Source of the DNA: Sapientia aquatica
GTDB taxonomy: Bacteria; Pseudomonadota; Gammaproteobacteria; Burkholderiales; Burkholderiaceae_D
DNA: 64,000 bases
Assembly: GCF_004358105.1 (NCBI RefSeq)
Contig: NZ_SMYL01000004.1
Coordinates: 186,001-250,000 of the forward strand
Reading direction: 5' to 3'
Shown: positions 24,323 through 31,900 of the stretch, one piece after another
Layout of the letters: every line of letters begins with the position of its first letter
Numbering within the stretch: the first letter of the stretch is position 1
Notes under the pieces: generated by a model
The model's input: only the letters and a program-made list of their open reading frames with translations
What the model was told of the DNA's origin: nothing
Database searches by the model: none
Position numbers and translations under genes: made by a program

Positions 24323-24693
24323 TACAGCCCTAACGCTACGCCAATAACGACGGCGGCAACGACGATGGCGCGCCTAAGCATGGCGGCGGCAAATACATAT
24401 CGGTAGCCGTCGACGACGGCGAAATCGACTTGGTAGGCCGGTTCGTCGGTGCCGTAGCGCCAGTCCTCTTGCAGGTAGCCGTCGGGTCGGCTGTAGGGGA
24501 AGATTGAGCGATCGACCCAATAACCCACCGCCGCCGCTAACGAGATCAAGGATAGCTTGTATAGGGCGACCGGAATTTGGACCGGTGACAGCAATGCGAC
24601 GGCAGTTAGCAGCACTGATGCGACGAGAAGCCAGCTTGTGGCGCGCGGTGCGCGCCGATATAACGGGATGGTTGGTGTGGTGTAGGAAAACAT
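24322..24693 (-). CDS. Putative phage holin
   Basis: A 123-residue membrane protein with hydrophobic segments at about residues 20-36, 43-60 and 102-122. The segment KLSLISLAAAVGYWVDRSIF followed by PYSRP matches the putative holin family found in BcepMu-type phages. It would form membrane lesions that time lysis. It is the first gene of the lysis block, followed by transglycosylase, spanins and the zinc-finger protein. Confidence 0.8.
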   Translation of the reverse strand: MFSYTTPTIPLYRRAPRATSWLLVASVLLTAVALLSPVQIPVALYKLSLISLAAAVGYWVDRSIFPYSRPDGYLQEDWRYGTDEPAYQVDFAVVDGYRYVFAAAMLRRAIVVAAVVIGVALGL

Positions 24694-24806
24694 GACAGCT
24701 CCAAATCGCTCGATGGGTTACGGTGATAAGCCATTGTGCGATTTGGGTGCTGGGGTGTCATATGAACGAGGGCAAAAGGACTGCCGCTCGTCGCGCTTGG
24801 TGGTGC

Positions 24807-25217
24807 TTAAAACTCGGTAATGGCGTTGTGTAATTTGTCTGCGGTGGCAGGCGCCAAGCCGCTATTGAATTGGGCGACGAGTAAGCCGCTTTTTGATTGG
24901 TAGAGATAGGGACCTGCAATGCCTTTGAGGCTGTTGAAATAGGCAAATAAGGCGTCGCAATGGGCGCGCTCGGCACAGGTGAAGACTTGGCCGCCTTTGG
25001 GCGCGGTTTCGGTCACGCTGAAGGTAATTTGCTCTTTGAAGGTTGACGGCATGGGGCCTTTGCCGTTACGCGGTGGCGTTTGTATGTTGGTCACGCTGAC
25101 GTCGGTTTGGGTTAATTTGGCGATGACGTTGTCCATCACCGGGACGGTTGGTTTGTTGCAGGCCGCGAGTGCTGCTAATGCGGATAACGAAATTAGTTTG
25201 GTTAAGGTGGGGCTCAT
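24807..25217 (-). CDS. Phage-encoded lipoprotein of unknown function
   Basis: A 136-residue protein with a lipoprotein signal: LISLSALAALAAC, lipobox LAAC with the acylated Cys about residue 20. The mature part is beta-rich and contains two cysteines (FTCAERAHCDALF), probably disulphide-bonded, and a Lys-rich start. It stands alone upstream of the lysis genes and after a terminator. Small periplasmic lipoproteins of temperate phages often act in superinfection exclusion; that is inference here. Confidence 0.7.
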   Translation of the reverse strand: MSPTLTKLISLSALAALAACNKPTVPVMDNVIAKLTQTDVSVTNIQTPPRNGKGPMPSTFKEQITFSVTETAPKGGQVFTCAERAHCDALFAYFNSLKGIAGPYLYQSKSGLLVAQFNSGLAPATADKLHNAITEF

Positions 25218-25258
25218 CTTTTCTCCTAGTACGCGCCAGTGCGATGTGGTGATGTGAA

Positions 25259-25282
25259 AAGGCCACCCGATTGGGTGGCCTT
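25259..25282 (-). terminator. Intrinsic terminator of the repressor/defence transcript
   Basis: AAGGCCACCC and GGGTGGCCTT form a perfect ten-base-pair stem with loop GATT; on the minus strand it is followed by TTTT. It lies 98 bases after the HEPN gene and would end a leftward transcript of repressor, DUF262 and HEPN genes, insulating the late operon. Confidence 0.8.
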
Positions 25283-25380
25283 AGCTGGTGTTGGGATAGG
25301 TGATTGGTGGGAAAGTTCAATATAGCCTTTTGTGAGCCCCGTGTTAAATGTTTAACCTATCATCAGACGCAGAGCGCTTT

Positions 25381-25890
25381 TTAAATTAATTTGAGGATTT
25401 TCATATTGGTCTCAATATCCTTTAAACCAGCGTAAATGTCATTAAGATACGACATGGCGACAGACGGAGCGGCAAAGCCAGGCCCACTTGATGGGTTCTC
25501 AACATAAGTATGAGCAAGCGAATCTCTGGCGGATTTAAGTAAGTTTATAGCTGCCAACATTTTTGCGTGTGTCCCAGCGTTCAATCGGCCTTCCAATTCT
25601 TCAACGCTTACTAGACCAATGACCCTCATCAACATTGAGCGAAAATGCTTGTCATATTCGAATCCATATGTCCTTTGTATGATTTGGGAATCGAGATGCT
25701 TGATGTTTAAAGGCTCTTTGATAGTTTTTCCAGCTCGCTTAATTAGCTCGTCCATAGACATTTCAACCCATCCAGCCACCTCAATGACGACTAACTTTGC
25801 GTACAGGATAGTCATTAGTTGTTTGGTAGATTTGTTGTATTGCTTCTCCAATGCAGCGGCGTTTCGTTTTATATAAGTAACCGGGATCAT
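25381..25890 (-). CDS. HEPN-like protein, putative toxin or effector of a DUF262 pair
   Basis: A 169-residue all-helical protein with RDSLAH at residues 122-127, the R-x4-H catalytic motif of HEPN ribonucleases, near the end of a helix as in RiboL-PSP/MAE_28990-type HEPN proteins. It starts six bases after the DUF262 gene stop and has no strong ribosome site, so it is probably translated by coupling. The pair is A+T-rich compared with phage genes. By analogy with DUF262-HEPN neighbourhoods in defence islands, it may be an RNase released on phage attack; function is not proven. Confidence 0.7.
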   Translation of the reverse strand: MIPVTYIKRNAAALEKQYNKSTKQLMTILYAKLVVIEVAGWVEMSMDELIKRAGKTIKEPLNIKHLDSQIIQRTYGFEYDKHFRSMLMRVIGLVSVEELEGRLNAGTHAKMLAAINLLKSARDSLAHTYVENPSSGPGFAAPSVAMSYLNDIYAGLKDIETNMKILKLI

Positions 25891-25896
25891 GAGATT

Positions 25897-26988
25897 TCAT
25901 TGAAAAGTAACTATCGCTGCATTTAGGCGGCCATGAACCCGTGCTGTCTTGGAAAGGCCCTCCACAAGCTTTGCCTCGGCGAATTCTTCGTGTGACCTAA
26001 GAGCTTGAAATTTTTCAACGACTTCAGCTTCGGTTAAGGTCTCAATCTTGTCAAGATTGCGGGAAAATCCAACCATAACTGCCTCAAATAGCGATAAATT
26101 TAGGCGCTCATTTTTTATGGTATTACCTAATTTTTCTCGAATCGCTATTACGACTCTTTTGAATAATCGTTTTTTCTCGTCAATCGAGTTTTGACCCAAA
26201 TTGCGGTTTAAGCGCATGTAGTTATTTAGAAATTTAGCTAATCCGACCGAATAATTTTCGAAGTTATCGGAAAAGGAGAAAAATCTAAGAATCATCTCTT
26301 GCCTTTTAAATCGATCATCAGTTGGTGCCGTTAAGTTATTGATCGACAACCAATCTTGATCTGAGTCTAATACTCTTAAGAGCTTATTGAATTCCCCTGA
26401 AAAAATACAATTCCGAATCTCCTGATTATTTAATTTTGTTCCACCAGTGTTTAAGCGATGGAAAATCGTAAATAAATAATTGCTATGCGACTCTAATGAA
26501 GGGTCGCAACGTAAAACTGTTATGGGCAGTATTGCATTCTCAATCCGCCGTTTAAGTTTATTTAAATCAGTTCCCTTTTTGTGAAACTCTGCGACACTCT
26601 TATTGGCTATCCGTTGATCGACGTCTTCTAAGGCTGACAACACCCATTCAGAGTCTTTGGATAAAAATTTAATTACGCTAGAAATTCGTTGGAGACCATC
26701 AATAACTTGCCAGTCTTCTTTTTTGTAATCGTAGGAAAAACAGAGACTAGGGATTGGAAGTTGTTTAATTAACGAATCAATAAACCTCGTCTGCGCTGGC
26801 CCTTTCCACACGACCTCTCGTTGAAAAGCTGGACTAATATTTAATGAATCATCTTCGTACATGCGGAACAGATCTGCACAAGATCGAAGTTCATTATAGG
26901 CGACGATGTCTTGTGGCGGGACATCTTGAAAGTCATCCTCTTGGAAACTTTTATTTTCGGCTTCTTCCAGAATATTTAGTGGCTCCAA
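25897..26988 (-). CDS. DUF262 (GmrSD N-domain/ParB-like) protein of a defence pair
   Basis: A 363-residue protein. The DUF262 signature is visible as PAFQREVVWKG (residues 53-63), FIDSLIKQLPIPSL (69-82) and VIDGLQRISSV (95-105), where DGLQR matches the DGQQR NTP-binding/cleavage motif. Later parts include FHRLNTGGTKLNNQEIR. It lacks the DUF1524 HNH nuclease domain of full GmrSD enzymes. The start is a TTG at 26988 with GGAGGT just upstream; no in-frame ATG exists before residue 44. Gene pair with the HEPN protein; probably sensor or regulator. Confidence 0.8.
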   Translation of the reverse strand: MEPLNILEEAENKSFQEDDFQDVPPQDIVAYNELRSCADLFRMYEDDSLNISPAFQREVVWKGPAQTRFIDSLIKQLPIPSLCFSYDYKKEDWQVIDGLQRISSVIKFLSKDSEWVLSALEDVDQRIANKSVAEFHKKGTDLNKLKRRIENAILPITVLRCDPSLESHSNYLFTIFHRLNTGGTKLNNQEIRNCIFSGEFNKLLRVLDSDQDWLSINNLTAPTDDRFKRQEMILRFFSFSDNFENYSVGLAKFLNNYMRLNRNLGQNSIDEKKRLFKRVVIAIREKLGNTIKNERLNLSLFEAVMVGFSRNLDKIETLTEAEVVEKFQALRSHEEFAEAKLVEGLSKTARVHGRLNAAIVTFQ

Positions 26989-27189
26989 AGTACCTCCGGC
27001 GTATGTGATGACTGCTTAATGAGTAAGTAGATTTCAAGCAAAAAGTTTGGGTTACTTCGCGCTCGACACTGATTCAAATCCAAGGCGATGACAATAATTT
27101 AGAACATGACAAATTGCAACTTTATTGTTTATAGACGCAAGCCCAAGTGTTGAGAATAATTAAAAAGCGGAATGCAAGTGATTAGCAAA

Positions 27190-27627
27190 CTAAGCAGCGT
27201 CTTTTGATTTTTTCGATTGCGCCAGCGCAATCCCAGTCGACATTAATGCCGCTTGTCCCTCCTTACTGGAATTCCGAAAGTGGTCGACTAATGCTGCCTC
27301 GCGTTGGGTAAGCTCGGTAGTGACCGATGTTTGTCCTAGCGCGACTTCTTGCATTATTTGTCCCGGCAATACGCCGTCTGCTTGCATTTCATTGATAACG
27401 TTGGTGCTGATGACGCCGCTACGGTTGCCGGTCAACAGATAGTTGGCGTCGGCGCCGGCGTAGGTGAAGGCGATTAATACTTCTGTGCCTGGCATGATCT
27501 TGCCGGACTCATACCGTCCCCATGTTTCGCGATTGACGCCCACTAATTCGGCCGCGTTGGCTTGCGTTAGTCCCAGGCGCTTGCGCTCCTCTTTCAAACA
27601 GTTAGCAAAAAGTGATGTATTAATCAT
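27190..27627 (-). CDS. Phage repressor (XRE-type HTH)
   Basis: A 145-residue protein. Residues about 5-60 form an XRE HTH: LKEERKRLGLTQANAAELVG then VNRETWGRYESGKIMPGTEV. The C-terminal part is helical without a serine protease dyad, so it is not a LexA-type self-cleaving repressor. The ATG at 27627 has no clear Shine-Dalgarno; a GTG at 27660 inside the palindrome is the alternative start. It lies divergent to Ner and the transposase operon and is the likely c repressor, possibly co-transcribed with the defence pair. Confidence 0.82.
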   Translation of the reverse strand: MINTSLFANCLKEERKRLGLTQANAAELVGVNRETWGRYESGKIMPGTEVLIAFTYAGADANYLLTGNRSGVISTNVINEMQADGVLPGQIMQEVALGQTSVTTELTQREAALVDHFRNSSKEGQAALMSTGIALAQSKKSKDAA

Positions 27628-27636
27628 AAAAAATGG

Positions 27637-27665
27637 TTGACTTAGTGATCTATAGATCACATAAT
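27637..27665 (+). promoter_or_regulatory. Early promoter candidate
   Basis: TTGACT and CATAAT are spaced by 17 bases, close to the sigma70 consensus (five of six at both boxes). It points towards ner and the transposase operon, with the ner start about 78 bases downstream. The spacer is filled by a perfect palindrome. Confidence 0.75.
27645..27660. promoter_or_regulatory. Operator palindrome in the early promoter
   Basis: GTGATCTATAGATCAC is a perfect 16-base palindrome located between the -35 and -10 boxes. Binding of the repressor or Ner here would block RNA polymerase directly. It begins 17 bases upstream of the repressor ATG, so it could also control the repressor gene. Confidence 0.75.
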
Positions 27666-27742
27666 TACTGCAACAAATAACAAATTAACCACAAATTACA
27701 CCGCAACAACTGTTAAACAACTTGCACAAAGGAGTCGACGCA

Positions 27743-27952
27743 ATGACACCCGAAAAACAGGCTAGAGCCGATTCGATTAAAAAGAAATTCCGTGAGCGCG
27801 GGATAACACTGACGCAGTGGGCGAAGGAAAACCAGTTTCGACCTAATGCTGTGTCACGCGTACTCAATGGCTTCGATAAAGCGCACTACGGTATTGCGCA
27901 CGACATTGCGGTCAAGCTGGGCTTGAAGCAGTCGCCCGACCAATCCTTGTGA
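27743..27952 (+). CDS. ner: Ner-like transcriptional regulator
   Basis: A 69-residue protein of the Ner/Nlp family: KKKFRERGITLTQWAKENQF (about residues 13-32), then PNAVSRVLNGFDKAHYG, the Ner recognition-helix region. The ATG at 27743 has AAGGAG eight bases upstream, which decides it over an upstream TTG. Ner turns down early and repressor transcription during lytic growth in Mu. First gene of the rightward early region. Confidence 0.85.
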   Translation: MTPEKQARADSIKKKFRERGITLTQWAKENQFRPNAVSRVLNGFDKAHYGIAHDIAVKLGLKQSPDQSL

Positions 27953-27961
27953 TCGCGTTGA

Positions 27962-28243
27962 TCATGCCCATCGGCAACCTGCTCCCTGCCGCGCGCTTAC
28001 CCTTGCTCTGCGCTGCCGACTGTCGTTTAGCGCTGCCGCAATTTCTTGCATTGTTCTTTTTGCGGCGGGCTGGCTGGGTGCGTTGTAGGCCAATTGATCT
28101 GCAATCCGTGCGACTGTGGCGGCGTAGCGTGGTCCGTCTAAAACGCCGCTCATCTCTAGAGTGGATGCGAGTAACAGTAAAGACCGCACGGCGCCCTCAA
28201 GTCGACCGGCTAGTTCTGCAAAATTTTGTCCGTGGTCACTCAT
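27962..28243 (-). CDS. Small hypothetical protein, antisense to the early region
   Basis: A 93-residue protein on the minus strand between ner and the next early gene. AGGAG lies six bases before the ATG, and the sequence is helical and plausible (NFAELAGRLEGAVRSLLLLA, with a basic end RQRRARVSARQ). The opposite-strand frame has no ribosome site. It is convergent with ner (nine-base gap). Function unknown; its orientation suggests expression when the early operon is off. Confidence 0.65.
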   Translation of the reverse strand: MSDHGQNFAELAGRLEGAVRSLLLLASTLEMSGVLDGPRYAATVARIADQLAYNAPSQPAAKRTMQEIAAALNDSRQRRARVSARQGAGCRWA

Positions 28244-28324
28244 CTTTCGCTCCTAGGTTGCTTGGTTTTGGAGCTGCCAGATTAGGTGTCGGACATCTGT
28301 TTGCATAGTACCAGAAGCAATATT

Positions 28325-28336
28325 TGTTTGGAAACA
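28325..28336. promoter_or_regulatory. Possible operator between divergent early genes
   Basis: TGTTT-GG-AAACA is an inverted repeat in the 113-base gap between the antisense gene and the rightward gene at 28357. TTGCAT-like and A+T-rich boxes surround it, but no clear promoter is identified. Confidence 0.3.
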
Positions 28337-28356
28337 TTAGTTAAGAGAAATAGTTT

Positions 28357-28839
28357 ATGAGCGCAAAACTACGACGCAATTGGAAACGCCTGCAGCCCGA
28401 TACGTTACGGCAATCGATGTTGCTTTGTAAGGAGTATGCGCAGCAGCGACGTAACCTTTCGGTCGAGGGTATCGCGGCGAAGATGGGTCTGGCCGATCAT
28501 TGGTCGCTCTATAAGTGGATTGAGAACGGTCGTATGCCGGTGGTGTTGATTCCTGCTTATGAGAGCGCGTGTGGGATTAGTTTTGTTACCGGTTGGTTGG
28601 CGGCTAACGACCATAAATTGTTAATTGAGATGCCGACTGGACGTGATTTATCGACCGACGATGTGGTGGATTTGCATGCGGGCTTTGCGACGGCGTTGGG
28701 GCTGTTGACGGACTTTTATTCTGGCAAGGCGGAGTCGGTGGCGACGCTGGAGGCGTTGTACGCGCATTTGCAGACGGTGGCTTTTCATCATGCCAATGTG
28801 CTTAAGTACGGTCAGCCAGAATTTGAATTTGGGGAGTAG
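28357..28839 (+). CDS. Putative phage regulatory protein (HTH)
   Basis: A 160-residue protein with a helix-turn-helix-like region LSVEGIAAKMGLADHWSLYK (residues 35-54) followed by WIENGRMPVVLIPAYESACG, an arrangement like CP76/CII-type phage regulators. The C-terminal half (75-150) is helical. The ribosome site is weak (AAGAGAAA). It begins the second rightward block; regulation of early genes is a context-based inference. Confidence 0.7.
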   Translation: MSAKLRRNWKRLQPDTLRQSMLLCKEYAQQRRNLSVEGIAAKMGLADHWSLYKWIENGRMPVVLIPAYESACGISFVTGWLAANDHKLLIEMPTGRDLSTDDVVDLHAGFATALGLLTDFYSGKAESVATLEALYAHLQTVAFHHANVLKYGQPEFEFGE

Positions 28840-28842
28840 GAC

Positions 28843-29154
28843 ATGGGACAGAAGACGGATTACACCAACGCGGGCCAGCAGCGGATTTTGAAATTGGTGG
28901 TGCTGCTATTTGGCCATGAGATGCACGGGGCTACATTGACCGACGTGGCGAAGTGGATGGGCGTAAAAGCGCCCGTTGCCTTGCGTGATTTAGATAATTT
29001 GCAGACGGCGGGGTTGGCTGAGCAGACGGAGACGAATCGATGGCGGCTTACGCCGCGTCTGCCGCAAAAAGCGCTGGCGATGTTGGAGGCAATGGAACGT
29101 GCGCAACAGCGCATTAGTGAGACGCGGCAGCGTTATACGCGCGGCGGTAATTAA
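28843..29154 (+). CDS. Winged-helix phage protein (IclR/MarR-like)
   Basis: A 103-residue protein with a winged helix: RILKLVVLLFGHEMHGATLT, then DVAKWMGVKAPVALRDLDNL and a wing AGLAEQTETNRWRLT. Similar small proteins are common in the early region of Mu-like prophages. It begins three bases after the preceding gene and precedes the DUF3102 gene. Confidence 0.8.
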   Translation: MGQKTDYTNAGQQRILKLVVLLFGHEMHGATLTDVAKWMGVKAPVALRDLDNLQTAGLAEQTETNRWRLTPRLPQKALAMLEAMERAQQRISETRQRYTRGGN

Positions 29155-29171
29155 TTAGGTAACGGGAGAAG

Positions 29172-30077
29172 ATGATGGGACGTAAGACAAGTAAGCCGAC
29201 AGAAATCGAACAATTGGATGCGCACATTGATGACGAGCAATTGGCCGCGGGAGCTAGTGCGATGTCGGTATTGGGGCGGCAGTCGCAGCAAGTTAGCGAT
29301 CAATTGGGCTATGAGTTGCCGTATGAGCGTGAGCGCGTTTTTCAGGAGGCGCAGTTCTTTATGACGCAGAGTGCGGAGGCGATGCTAGAAGCTGGCCAGC
29401 GCGTGATTCTGATGAAGGAAAACGAGCCGCATGGAACTTTCTTGGAGATGCTGGACCGTTTGGGTCTACACGAGCGGACGGCGCAAAAAATTATGCAGGC
29501 GACGGCTAAATTTTGGTCGCCTAAATTGAAATCAAATGCGAAAGCGATTTCGCATTTGGGTAAAACCAAGTTGTATGAGTTGATGCTGGAGGACGACGAC
29601 GAGCTGATTGCGTTGACGCAAGGCGGCACGATTGCCGGTCTGACCTTGGACGAGATTGATCGAATGACTAGTCGCGAGTTGAAAGAGGCGTTGCGTGAGG
29701 AGCGCGCTGAGCATCGTGCGACGGCCGAGGTGCTAAATGAGACGACCTCGAAATACAACAAGCTCAAAACAAAACAGGCGCGGATTGCGCCGCCTAATGA
29801 GGACGATATTGCGGCGCAGTTGCGCAGCGAAACGGGGGCGCATGCGTTGACGGCGGAGTCGTACATACGTGGTTCGGTTCGCGCTGGCTGCGTGGCGCTG
29901 CAGGAGCACGCGCTGGAAAACGAGACCAATCACGATGAGGTGATGGCCGGCATCTTTGCTCAGTTGGAGCGGGCTATTGTTGAGGTGCGTAGTGAGCTCG
30001 GTATTAAGGCGATCGCCGACGGTAATCCGTTGCCGGAATGGGCGCGCGATGCGTCGGTGCCCTTAGCGGAGCAATGA
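29172..30077 (+). CDS. DUF3102 early protein
   Basis: A 301-residue protein with the DUF3102 pattern in the middle: AEAMLEAGQRVILMKENEPH (about residues 69-88), then FLEMLDRLGLHERTAQKIMQ and ISHLGKTKLYELM, as in ParB-related and plasmid/phage proteins. A coiled region follows (residues 170-200). The start has GGGAG just ahead, with two adjacent ATGs. It lies directly upstream of the transposase and probably acts in replication or transposition control. Confidence 0.82.
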   Translation: MMGRKTSKPTEIEQLDAHIDDEQLAAGASAMSVLGRQSQQVSDQLGYELPYERERVFQEAQFFMTQSAEAMLEAGQRVILMKENEPHGTFLEMLDRLGLHERTAQKIMQATAKFWSPKLKSNAKAISHLGKTKLYELMLEDDDELIALTQGGTIAGLTLDEIDRMTSRELKEALREERAEHRATAEVLNETTSKYNKLKTKQARIAPPNEDDIAAQLRSETGAHALTAESYIRGSVRAGCVALQEHALENETNHDEVMAGIFAQLERAIVEVRSELGIKAIADGNPLPEWARDASVPLAEQ

Positions 30078-30078
30078 C

Positions 30079-31869
30079 ATGAGCGCGGCGATGATTGAGC
30101 GCTTGGTCGCCACGGCGCAGTCTGCGCGCGCGGCGCCTAAAGGGGCTAAGGGGGAGATCTATGCCGCAGCGTGTGCGGAGTTGGGTATTTCACGCAATAC
30201 CTTGCACCGTAAGTTGAAGGATGTGGCGGTGACTGGACGCCGTAAGCAGCGCTCGGACTCGGGCAAGACGGCATTAACGCGCGATGAGGCGGTGTTGATT
30301 TCGGCGGTATTGATTGAGCACATGCGTAAGAACGGTAAGCGTTTGAAGTCGGTTGAGGAGACGATTGATATGTTGAGGGCGAATGAGTTGATCGTGGGGG
30401 CGCGCACGGATATGTCGACCGGCGAAGTGGTGCCGTTATCGACGGCGGCGATTAGTCGGGCGTTGCGCACGTATAACCTGCATCCGGATCAGGTGTTGCG
30501 ACCGGAGCCTGCTATCCGGTTGGCGTCTAAGCATCCTAACCATGTGTGGCAGATCGATGCGAGCCGCTGCGTTCTGTATTACTTGAGGGTAGCGCAGGGC
30601 GATAAAAAGGCGGGATTGCAGGTGATGACGCACCATGAATTTTATGCCAACAAGCCGGCGAATTTGAAGAAGGCCATGGACGATGCGTGTTGGCGTTATG
30701 TGGTTACTGACCATACTAGCGGGGTTATTTTTGTGATGTATGTGACGGGCGGCGAGACCGGGGCGAATTTGGCAGAGGTGTTGAATACGGCGATGGTGGC
30801 GAAGGATAGCGACCCTTTTCATGGAGTGCCGTTCATGGTCATGCTTGATCCTGGGTCGGCCAATACCGGGGCGGTGTTTAAAAATCTATGCCATGCGCTA
30901 CAAATTCGGGTGCAAATTAATAAGCCGCACAATCCGCGCGCCAAGGGGCAAGTTGAGAAGGCGCAGGACATGGTTGAGCGGTCGTTTGAGTCGGGCTTGC
31001 GCCTGTTTAACGTGGAGTCTTACGAGCAGTTAAATGAGTTGGCGTGGCGTTGGATGCGTCATTTTAATGCGACGGCGATTCATTCGCGAACGGGTAAGAC
31101 TCGCTATGCGGGGTGGATGCAGATTCGACCCGAGCAATTACGCATTGCGCCGCCGCTCGAAGTGTTGCGCGAGTTGGCGGTGTCGGCTCCCCAGGAGCGG
31201 ATTGTTTCGACCTATTTAACGGTGCAATTCCGTGGCGCGGAGTGGGACGTGGCTAAGATGCCGAATGTGCTGGTGGGGCAAAAATTATTGATCTGTCGTA
31301 ATCCGTGGCGCGCCGATGGGGCTCAAGCAATCGGTATCGGGGACGATGGGCATGAGGTGTATTTTGTGTTGGATCGGGTGGAGAAAAACGAGTATGGCTT
31401 TGATGTGAATGCGGCGCTCATTGGTGATGAGTATAAGCGCCACGCGGATACGCCAGCGCAGTCGGCGCGCAAGGAAATGGAGATGTTGGCGACTGGTACC
31501 GAGAGTGTGCGGGCGGCCGAGGCGGCGCGTAAGGAGATGGCGAAGTCGAAGGCGTTGCCGTTTGGCGGGAGGATTGATCCGTTTAAACGTATTAACGACA
31601 CGCCGATGCCGGCGTATTTGCCGCGGTTGGGTGAGGCTCTAAAGGTGACTAATCCTGTTCAATTTGATGTGCCTGTGTTGTCGGCGACGGCGGCGATGTT
31701 GCGGATTGTGCAGTCAATCGGGCGGCATTTGTCGGAGGAGGAATATGCTTTTATTTCTGGGCGTTATGCAGATGGTGTGCCGGAGGATCAATTGGACGCG
31801 TTGATTGAGATGTTGTTGAAGCCGGTGGCTGTGCCGATGGCGGTCGGCGGTGGGCTGCGGGCTGTTTAG
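30079..31869 (+). CDS. Mu A-like DDE transposase
   Basis: A 596-residue DDE transposase. The N-terminal region has HTH parts (ELGISRNTLHRKLKDV). The catalytic triad is D160 in VWQIDAS, D257 in VMLDPGSAN, and E293 in KGQVEKAQD. The Mu-transposase C-terminal domain follows, with FRGAEWDVAKMPNVLVGQKL. It cuts and joins phage ends for replicative transposition. It is in operon with the ATPase B 31 bases downstream. Length is close to Mu A (663). Confidence 0.94.
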   Translation: MSAAMIERLVATAQSARAAPKGAKGEIYAAACAELGISRNTLHRKLKDVAVTGRRKQRSDSGKTALTRDEAVLISAVLIEHMRKNGKRLKSVEETIDMLRANELIVGARTDMSTGEVVPLSTAAISRALRTYNLHPDQVLRPEPAIRLASKHPNHVWQIDASRCVLYYLRVAQGDKKAGLQVMTHHEFYANKPANLKKAMDDACWRYVVTDHTSGVIFVMYVTGGETGANLAEVLNTAMVAKDSDPFHGVPFMVMLDPGSANTGAVFKNLCHALQIRVQINKPHNPRAKGQVEKAQDMVERSFESGLRLFNVESYEQLNELAWRWMRHFNATAIHSRTGKTRYAGWMQIRPEQLRIAPPLEVLRELAVSAPQERIVSTYLTVQFRGAEWDVAKMPNVLVGQKLLICRNPWRADGAQAIGIGDDGHEVYFVLDRVEKNEYGFDVNAALIGDEYKRHADTPAQSARKEMEMLATGTESVRAAEAARKEMAKSKALPFGGRIDPFKRINDTPMPAYLPRLGEALKVTNPVQFDVPVLSATAAMLRIVQSIGRHLSEEEYAFISGRYADGVPEDQLDALIEMLLKPVAVPMAVGGGLRAV

Positions 31870-31900
31870 TTGAATTAGTTGGGGTGGATTGGGGGTTGTT

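Noticed and set aside
25259-25282. Phage attachment site or CRISPR-like repeat
   Set aside because: A single perfect hairpin followed by T residues is better explained as a terminator; no spaced repeats are present.
27949-28308. Rightward frame opposite the small antisense gene after ner
   Set aside because: No ribosome site, Arg/Leu/Cys-rich composition typical of a shadow; the minus-strand frame has AGGAG and a plausible protein.
31889-31900. Longer start of ATPase B at a TTG
   Set aside because: The ATG at 31901 has a G-rich ribosome site and directly begins the conserved N-terminus.
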